Positions 55,235 to 64,000 of a DNA stretch of 64,000 bases are shown one piece after another. Origin of the DNA: Karalla daura. Lineage: Eukaryota; Chordata; Actinopteri; Chaetodontiformes; Leiognathidae. Position numbers and translations under genes: made by a program. Numbering within the stretch: the first letter of the stretch is position 1; each line of letters starts with the position of its first letter. The stretch spans positions 10,892,509 to 10,956,508 of the forward strand of contig CM055196.1 in assembly GCA_029224185.1 (NCBI GenBank), given 5' to 3'. The notes beneath the pieces are model-generated. The model saw only the letters and a list, made by a program, of their open reading frames with translations. It had not been told where the DNA came from and did not search any database.

Positions 55235-55856
55235 TTGCACATCCACTATTCCTTGTGCAGGGCCAATGGACCACACCAGAAGAACAGAAGAACTATGCCT
55301 TTATAAACAGCTTTTAAATCAAGCATTGCCTCGCTGCAGTATTTTTCCTACAGATTTCCAGCCAATGGTTAAGAGCTATAACTCACAGAACTACTGTGAC
55401 AGTAGCACATTTAAAATTATTGTGCAACTGTTCTACCAAGTCTGACTTAATTCTCATCATGCTGGCACGTTGATCAAGTGAATTTACAGCAACCCATCAA
55501 AGTCACATTCCCCTACTGGAGAAACTGCAATATCAGTGTCTCACACTTCTCCGGGTCTTAAGGTTTGGGCTTCACTCGAACCCCCCTCCCCCTTATTTTG
55601 TTTTTTCGTTGCAGCTAATGCACGACTTGGATCTGTGTCGCATGAGCTGCAGCGATCCGTTGGGGTGTACGGCTCGCCAGTGCACGTTTGCCCTGGCGGA
55701 ATGCAGCAGCCTTGCATTGCTGAGCTCGGCTGAGATTTATGTGACTGCTGTGGGGTGTGCATGTGGGTAACAGATGGTGGCATCCTGCTCCTCTTTCCTC
55801 CCTCGGCACATCACTCCGCCCGCCCCCTCTGTCTCTATCCTCTGCACCTCTCCCCA

Positions 55857-55879
55857 CCTCCTCCTCCTCCTCCTCCTCT
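55857..55879 (+). repeat. (CTC)n microsatellite
   Basis: Seven CTC units in a pyrimidine-rich region. Confidence 0.9.
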
Positions 55880-57499
55880 CGGCTGCCTCTGCCACGACTC
55901 CTCTCTCTGTCACTCCAGACTCAGCCTGGTCACAGTCAGCTGGAGCCATCAGCCGTTTGCGGGGACGAGCAGATGCTCAGTGCGTTATCAACACCACTCT
56001 CATCCACACACACTCGGCCTGGTCTTACCACCACACACACGCCATGCATTCAACTCCACTTAAATTGGCACTCAACACTGAGCTAAAACAACACACGCGC
56101 ACACACACACACACTCTGTAGCCTTGAGGCTGTCTATCCCCATACACATGTGTAACACATACACACACTGAGACAGAAAGACACTTACAAACTCACACAC
56201 TGACTCTACCTGAACCTGGCAGCCTGTCACTCTTTCTTCATGATGTGCTCAAAGCACAAATCCACCCAAAAACTATTTTGAGCGCTCGAGCCCTCATCCC
56301 CTGTAAGCCTGAAAAGTGGCTGCGGTAGAAAATAAAGAAGTAAAGTGTTCAACTCAAAAACTTCTAAAAACACTCCAGCAGTGTAATCCACTTCTTGGCT
56401 GTCCATCTAAATGCTGATGACGTTCCAAACAGACACCGATTCAGCGATGGTTGAACAGGCTGCTTTCGTTTTGCACCCAGGGCCTTGTCAACACAGCTGG
56501 GGGAGAGAGTGGCTCTCATTACAATCACAATGCCAGTATTCACAATACCATACTGTAAGTTTTTAAATCTGCAACCTCTGCTACTGCTGACGGTACTTGA
56601 CAAGAGACTCGACATCTTGGGACACGATGCAGCGACGCGGAAAATGATGCTCTCTATCTGTTTTGATCATTTTTCTTCAGCCCTCACATCAGGCTGGATG
56701 GTCCTGAGGAATAAGAGCAGATCTGTTGACTCTGCCTTAGCTTTCACATCACATTCCAAAGCGCAAAAATGCAGAGCACGTGCATATCATACAGTAGAGG
56801 AGCGATGGAGAAGCTGCAATACTGTACAGTTGCGAGTTCACAGAGCAGAAAAGTACTTTTTTAAAAAAGCCTGTTTTTACAGTAAGCGGGCTCACAGTAG
56901 TGGATATGTTCTAGTGTCCTTATAGGCGATTAAAAATGTCTAAAAATTTCTGTCCACTGGCCACTAGGTAGTACAGAGCCATACATAATTTACTGCCAAT
57001 CAAAGAAGGCTTTCACTGCAAAGACATCAAATTATATAGTAGCTAAAATGGGCATGTGGCACACAGAGCCATTTACGCAGCCATAAAAAGCTGACCTACA
57101 AGAAGTTGCTGCAGCACATTCACATGATCTAATGAAAATGCAGCCGTGCGGACAGTTCATTCCCACACACCTCGAGCTGGCATGAGTCAGCCGAAGCGTG
57201 TTTACGTGCAGACGCAGATAAACACACACACACAATCAGACAAAAACACAGCCATCGCCCACAGATGCAACTGTTCCACTTTGATAATCTAATCCCGTTC
57301 TCAGAGTGTGGGAATGTGCAGCTGTGTGGTTTTGTGACACACTGGGCAGTCTGCCACGAGGAGTCACCCGGAGGTGTGCTGAGTCGCGTGTGTGTGTCTG
57401 TGTGTGAACTTCATGGCGTCTGCGACGTTTGAGTTCATCTAGTCCATGAGACCGCAGAGGTGCGACCACAAGGCACGTTAAAGGACTTTTACTGTTGTG

Positions 57500-57624
57500 A
57501 CACACACACATACACACATACACACACACACACACACAAGCACAAGCACAGACACACACAAGCACAAGCACAGACACACAGACGCACAGACGCAGTCGTG
57601 CGACCGCAGCAACTCACATGCACA

Positions 57625-57657
<33 letters not shown>
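57500..57657 (+). repeat. Compound CA-rich repeat block
   Basis: CA runs at 57,500-57,538 and 57,629-57,657 bracket a segment in which a 22-bp unit beginning AAGCACAAGCACAGACAC occurs twice in tandem, then CAGACG repeats. Confidence 0.85.
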
Positions 57658-57662
<5 letters not shown>

Positions 57663-58959
57663 GAAATTGAAGTCACATTAGTCAGTAAAGATGGTAACGT
57701 GCTGACCGCTGCATGCTGTTTTTAGGGCTCGCTCTTTCTGTCTGTCTCGCTTGTTTAATCACTCTTGACAACCTGGGAGACAAACACTAACACTGTCCAT
57801 CTACCCCTCACTTTAGTTACAGGAAGATCAAACAATACCAGGAGGATGGCCAGCAGGTCATCAAGTTGTTTTCCCTGTCGTCTTTCCCACTGTATCTCTG
57901 CTCTGTTGGTACACTCCCAGTCTGACTTCAGAGCTGGAAAGATTCCTCTGCTCCAACCTGACAAACACATTTGCTCCATTTTCTGTCTAATTGAAAGTAG
58001 AACAGGGAACTTTGCCTGCCGTGTGTTATGGATCAAATAGAGAATCTGATTAATCTAATGTGGTGTGGGATCTTTTTGTCCAATGTTACTTTCTGACATT
58101 GCAAAAACAACCGTGGCTTTGATGAATGTCCTTTTATTTTTGGCTACAAAAACAGGAATTGTACTGGTTAGAGTGAAAATGTATGTCATATTTCCTGGTT
58201 GTGAGAATTCAGTTAGTGGTGGCTGAGTTATTGGTAACAGTGAGAACCAGGCCTCTTTCATCCTGCACACCAAATGATGCGGGGATAAAATTGCCTGTGT
58301 ACCCATAACCACTGTGCCATGTGTGTGAGTATGCGTGTCCCACTGATGTGTGTTAACTGGCAGTCTTCCCTCTTGGTATCACCACACAGTGTGCCTGCTG
58401 GGACTGTGAAATGTGGAGACCAGCTTGTACCAAACAGCTCTCCACTCTGTCCTGGGTGGGATTTGTGTATTTTAACCGTCAAAAGTAATAAACAACCAAA
58501 TTGATACAAGAGGTGGAATGGCTAAAGCTCAGGGCAGGAATTTCAGTTCATTAAGTTAAGTTATGTGCCTTCAGACGGGGCTAAAAGTCACAGCACTTTT
58601 CAGGAGATATTATCTCCACGCCTCCGCCCCTGGTTCTCTGCTCAGGTCTCAGAGAAAGTGTCAAGCTGTGTATCAGGGTTACCGCTGATATATTTGTGCC
58701 TTGGGTTACAGTGGGTTACAGGGTCTAATGTTACAAGACCATACAACAAATCTCTGTTTATAAGAAATCCTTTACGGCAAAAAAAAAATTCAATATCGGT
58801 TGCAATATTGTTCAGAACCTGATCATGTCACAGGGTAAACTTTAAATCATTATTTATGATTTGCACTCACATGGCCATGTGGAGAACACATAAAACCTAC
58901 CCTGATATTAGAGAGGAATTTTTCCTTTTCAGGGGGACGCACTTCTTTTTCACTCGTAA

Positions 58960-59250
58960 CTCAAATGTTACTCAACTGTTTTAAATCACTCCTCTCCATG
59001 TGCATCAGCCACAACAGCGCAGAGTGAGACGGTGCATCCCGACAGCGGCATCACCAGTGATCTACACTCTGAACTAAAGACATCACACGACTCCAACCGG
59101 AGGTTATCTGAGGAGATTTACGACAAGCTGTGTGAGAGCTCCTACTGTAAGAGGAAACACCAAGGGAGTCAGACCAGGTCGAAAAAAAGAAAAAAAATGT
59201 TTGTAAACTACAGCCCGTCCACAACAAAAAAGGCAATTGTTAAAAGCTGA
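58960..59250 (+). other. Unidentified coding-like ORF (about 96 codons)
   Basis: The frame is open from just after a TAA at 58,957 to the TGA at 59,250. From about 59,023 the composition looks like a real disordered nuclear protein: SETVHPDSGITSDLHSEL, then DSNRRLSEEIYDKLCES, a basic block RSKKRKK and FVNYSPSTTKKA. Codon third positions are visibly richer in G/C than the AT-rich flanks. There is no good ATG inside, and the nearest acceptor-like word (CAACAGCGCAG, ending 59,022) has a weak pyrimidine tract. A stronger acceptor at 58,932 leads into a stop in this frame. No family is recognised. Options are a terminal exon of an unknown plus-strand gene, a decayed retrocopy, or chance. Confidence 0.2.
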
Positions 59251-60524
59251 GGTTGGCACAAAATTAAGGTCTTAGATGTTGCTATAAATTGCTTGTTGGA
59301 TGTAGTCAGGCAGCCAGAAACTGAGAAAAGTCAATGTATTTAGATCTTTTGTGCGAGCTGGGTAGTGGAAGCACTTATCTGGGAGGAAATGCTTACCCGG
59401 GGTCTAGCTGAGACTTTGTGGTGGTTCATGGTGATTCTGCATCGCTCCAGCTATGTCTGTGGGCTCTGATGCCATTTGTTTCTTATTTCCTGCAATTTAC
59501 TACATTAGCACTTCATTTGGCCAACCAGTTTCTGATGTCCATCGATGAAGAAAACAGGAACAAACATTCAATGGCTGAGCGTCCTCCCCGAGCGTGTAGC
59601 GTCACAATGAACACACAAGCCGCCCGTTGCCCTGCGCTTTACACCCAGTGAGCTAAATTGCCCACAGCTGTTTGTTCTTCAAACCCCCGACTCCACCGTA
59701 TAGTCTGGCTGTTGTTGTAGGCAAGAGCTTCTTGTAGCGCACACACAGACACACATGGGTGTGGAGTGTGTGCTACTATAAGGCGCTAAACAATGAATTC
59801 ATGATATATTTCACTACCTTAGGTAGGCTAATTACTCATAGTAATTTATTACCGTGAATTAGGTTATTTGCACAGCAAAAGGCCAGTTCCGTCCTGCACA
59901 ATGGAATCTGCATGCTTCAGATATTACCATAAACCTCATCAGCAAGTACATGCATGTATTGCGTTTAATGATTTCTCTGACACCTTTCCCACCCATAGGG
60001 CAGGTATTATCAGTTTGTCTCCTGGCCTCACCACTGCACTTTGAGAACAACATTTGGGTGGGAGTCCACCCCTGTGTGTCTTTCAGTTCGATTCAAGGAT
60101 GACTGCATTTCCACCCGAGGATTTTTTTTTTCCTATGTTTGACAATTATAATCTCTAAAAGCATATGGAGGCATCCTTCTCTTGCACACATTGATAAAAG
60201 CAAGTGAGGGCCTGCGCATGTTGGCTTTGCCTCCATGTGAGAATGCCTTGTGTATCTTGCCCGCATACAAACGCGCTTGTGTCCTTTACCTCGGAGACAT
60301 TTCTTTAAATCGACACACCTTCTCATTAAAAACACGTCAAATTTAAATTGGCTTTGTGACAAAAGGTTGTCACAGAATATCGACACTGAGCTCACAACAT
60401 ACTGTGATGATGACGCATTTGATAAGGAGTCAAACAAAAACACAAAGTCAAGGTGTTGCCAAGGACGGTAAAGGAGCGCGCCAGGAGAACACAAATCACA
60501 ATGTTGCATTTTGACCTGTGTAAG
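59251..60524. other. Non-coding stretch, no gene recognised
   Basis: AT-rich. Two adjacent short palindromes lie at 59,814-59,826 (CTACCT-T-AGGTAG) and 59,830-59,846 (AATTACT-CAT-AGTAATT). Confidence 0.45.
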
Positions 60525-60752
60525 AGCCATATCTCGCAATGTTAACAAAAATGAAAAATAATGTGCGTATCCGCAACATGATTTAATCCACTCAAAGATT
60601 TTATATCTTCTTCCTTGGCTCGTGCTACACCCTTCCACCAAGTTTCATCAAATTTGGGCCAGTAGTTTTTCCGTAATCCTGTTGGCAGACAAACAAACCA
60701 ACAAACCGGACCAAAGGCATTACCTCCTTGGCGGAGTTAAAAAAAAAAAAGA
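60525..60752 (+). mobile_element. Degenerate teleost dispersed repeat, 3' portion with A-tail
   Basis: The order of words (ATCTCGCAATGTTAAC, TATCCGCA, TTCTTCCTTGGCTC, CCTTCCACCAAGTTTCATC, CAGTAGTTTTTCCGTAATCC, GCAGACAAACAAACC, CATTACCTCCTTGGCGGAG) matches a repeat seen in very many fish genomes. It ends in an A-rich tail at 60,738-60,752, as retroposed elements do. I recognise the repeat but not its family name. No protein remnant is visible. Confidence 0.7.
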
Positions 60753-60894
60753 AGAGAAAGAAACAGAGCAAAAATAGGAAAGAAGAGTGTTTCAGAGAAG
60801 CGGCCAGCTTCAGAGGTTGTAATTGACTAATGAAAGCCATACGTTGCCAGGCCCACAGAGGCCCTGAGGTGGGGAGAGGAGAGTGTGGGAGAGA

Positions 60895-60929
60895 GGGGGG
60901 CGGAGGCGGGAGGGAGGGAGGGAGGGAGG
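60895..60929 (+). other. G-quadruplex-capable tract with (GGGA)n
   Basis: A six-G run, then GCGGG and five GGGA units, flanked by purine-rich sequence from about 60,868. Confidence 0.6.
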
Positions 60930-60943
60930 CAGAAGTAACGTGA

Positions 60944-60976
60944 GTTAAAAGAAAAAAAAAAAAAAAAAGTTAAAAG
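60944..60976 (+). repeat. A-tract bounded by an 8-bp direct repeat
   Basis: GTTAAAAG at 60,944-60,951 and 60,969-60,976 flanks 17 adenines. It could be a relic of poly(A) retroposition or simple slippage. Confidence 0.4.
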
Positions 60977-61755
60977 TGTGCAGCGTTGATATGGTTTTCA
61001 TTCCAGCAGCATTCACTGAGCCATTGAAGAGCTGTGTGCAGCAGGCCAACACTTCTGTCATACAGCTGGACAGCGACTCGCTCGCACTTCTCCGCTGTCT
61101 CCCTCTTCTGTCACACCCTGCTCTTTCCATCTTTGCCTCTCCTTCCACTAATGGCCTGAGGTTTTATTCCCCTGGCTATCAGTGACACCTTTAGCTCTCT
61201 GCTTCTCTCAGCCAGCGTTTCCAGCACTGGCTGACTTCATATCAAACATCCCACGTCCTTTCTGCGTTTTTCCTTTTTTTTGTCGTTGGAATCTGCGTCA
61301 TGCACCTTCGTCTCAGAACGTCGGACACCTGGATTCCTGACCTCACCGCCGCCTCCAGCCTCATAAATCAATCACTCAACCAATAAAAGTTTCATGGGAC
61401 TACCTGGGTATTCTCATGACAATGGGCACGTGACTGAAAATTGCTGACTGACAGACAAATCTGGCACATTTGCTATACTTCTGCTCTGTGATGTTGCAAT
61501 CGTCACGAAGCTGTCGTCTTTATCGGGGTCGGTCTGAGCGCTGCTTGCCCCGGTGCCCGACCTTTTAGCAGGGATGATGCCTGAGAGCGGCTTGACACTG
61601 CGCGAGGACAAACAGAGAGCAGGAGCTGCACAGTGACTGTGGAAGACCATATGTAGGTAGACACAAGACTTTTTATTTATGCCCCTGTGACTGCTGAGAT
61701 AAAACCACAGGGTTTATAGCTTCAGAGTAACTGCTCCGCCTCTCTCTCTCTCTGT

Positions 61756-61758
<3 letters not shown>
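60977..61758. other. Non-coding stretch, no gene recognised
   Basis: Moderately CpG-containing DNA at about 61,280-61,570. No credible ORF or splice structure is seen. Confidence 0.4.

Positions 61759-61825
<67 letters not shown>
61759..61825 (+). repeat. (AC)n microsatellite
   Basis: About 33 AC units, preceded by (CT)n at 61,741-61,757. Confidence 0.97.
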
Positions 61826-61829
<4 letters not shown>

Positions 61830-62243
61830 CACACACAGTGCTCATTTCTTGGGAACAGAACCTAGTAATCAAGTCATCTCAATCTTCCACAGAACATAAT
61901 GTACACATCACAATAGAGAGACATCAGTCTATTGGCAGCACATTTATTCAAAACTGTAAAAATAAATAAATCCTCTCCCTGCCCAGGTCGCTCGCTCGCA
62001 TACTGTAATTCTGTTGTCTCCAAAACTCAGACACACTGATGGCAGACCTGGCAAAATACAACATTACACTCGCAGGGGGAATGCCACACCTGGCAGCTCT
62101 GAGGATGATTTTCCACCTTTTAAATATGTGTGGTAGTTAGGCTGGCACAAGGAGGCAGACTGGCATGACTGAGCAGGTTCCACTTGCTGGGTAGGGAGGG
62201 GCAAAGAGGGTGTGCAGAAAGATGGGAAGGAAGGAAGAGGTGA

Positions 62244-62311
62244 GGGGGGGCGGGGGGCTTGGAGAGGTTGGGTGGGGGCATACAGGTTGGGGGGGGTGAG
62301 GGGGGGTTGGG
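62244..62311 (+). other. Strong G-quadruplex-capable region
   Basis: G-runs of 7, 6, 3, 5, 8, 7 and 3 lie within 68 bp with mostly short loops. It is the densest quadruplex candidate in the window. The proline/histidine ORFs on the opposite strand are products of this composition. Confidence 0.7.
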
Positions 62312-63969
<1,658 letters not shown>

Positions 63970-64000
63970 TGCTTACAGTATGTGTCTTTCCACTCATATA

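Larger units (their letters stand above)
52973..58956. other. Non-coding stretch with several CA/GT repeats
   Basis: Mixed DNA with microsatellites at 55,208, 55,857, 57,500 and 57,629. Overlapping ORFs on both strands at 55.7-56.1 kb are low-complexity products of CT/CA-rich sequence. No gene is recognised. Confidence 0.45.

Noticed and set aside
60093..60641. 182-codon minus-strand ORF
   Set aside because: It partly overlaps the dispersed fish repeat and has no domain; likely chance.

Overview
The window looks like nuclear DNA from a ray-finned fish, probably a percomorph-type teleost. Long (CA)n, (GA)n and (CT)n microsatellites are dense. Near 60.5-60.75 kb there is a degenerate copy of a dispersed repeat whose 3' end (ending CCTCCTTGGCGGAG) I recognise from many teleost genomes. 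The one clear gene has the giant-exon architecture of vertebrate ZNF469. The species cannot be fixed from the sequence alone.

Region 1 (1-11,783, minus strand) is one giant exon. A strong 3' splice site at 11,785-11,784 opens it. A 189-nt 5' leader follows, holding three short upstream ORFs. From an optimal-context ATG at 11,594 a single frame then stays open for 3,864 codons and runs off the left edge of the window without a stop. The protein is mostly low-complexity and Ser/Glu/Lys/Pro-rich. It has a polyglutamine run near residue 232, two isolated zinc fingers (about residues 825 and 2549), and a C-terminal cluster of zinc fingers between residues 3123 and 3424. I call it znf469, the nuclear zinc-finger protein linked in humans to collagen and corneal extracellular matrix. 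The last part of the protein lies outside the window.

Region 2 (11,786-64,000) contains no protein gene that I can defend. It is upstream of znf469 and is probably its first intron(s) and/or the gene-poor flank beyond. The best candidate for an upstream non-coding exon of the same gene is the minus-strand interval 40,952-40,705. It has a good acceptor, a CpG-rich body and a near-consensus donor (GAG|GTAAGA). If it splices to the giant exon, the intron is about 29 kb. Other items are a perfect RFX X-box (19,824), a CpG-rich patch (about 15,970-16,170), a perfect nuclear-receptor DR1 (49,490), a paired GATA palindrome (17,055), a 32-bp minisatellite (52.8 kb), a diverged pair of about 90-bp repeats (44.3 and 46.0 kb), several G-quadruplex-capable tracts, and an unidentified coding-like ORF at 58,960-59,250. 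No rRNA, tRNA, CRISPR array or intact transposon was found.

Functionally the window is a single-gene regulatory landscape: a very long disordered zinc-finger protein whose translation may be tempered by upstream ORFs, with a large non-coding upstream region that could carry its promoter and enhancers. Nothing here clearly qualifies as a new biological system. The most useful leads are the upstream exon, the upstream-ORF array and the 59-kb coding-like ORF.
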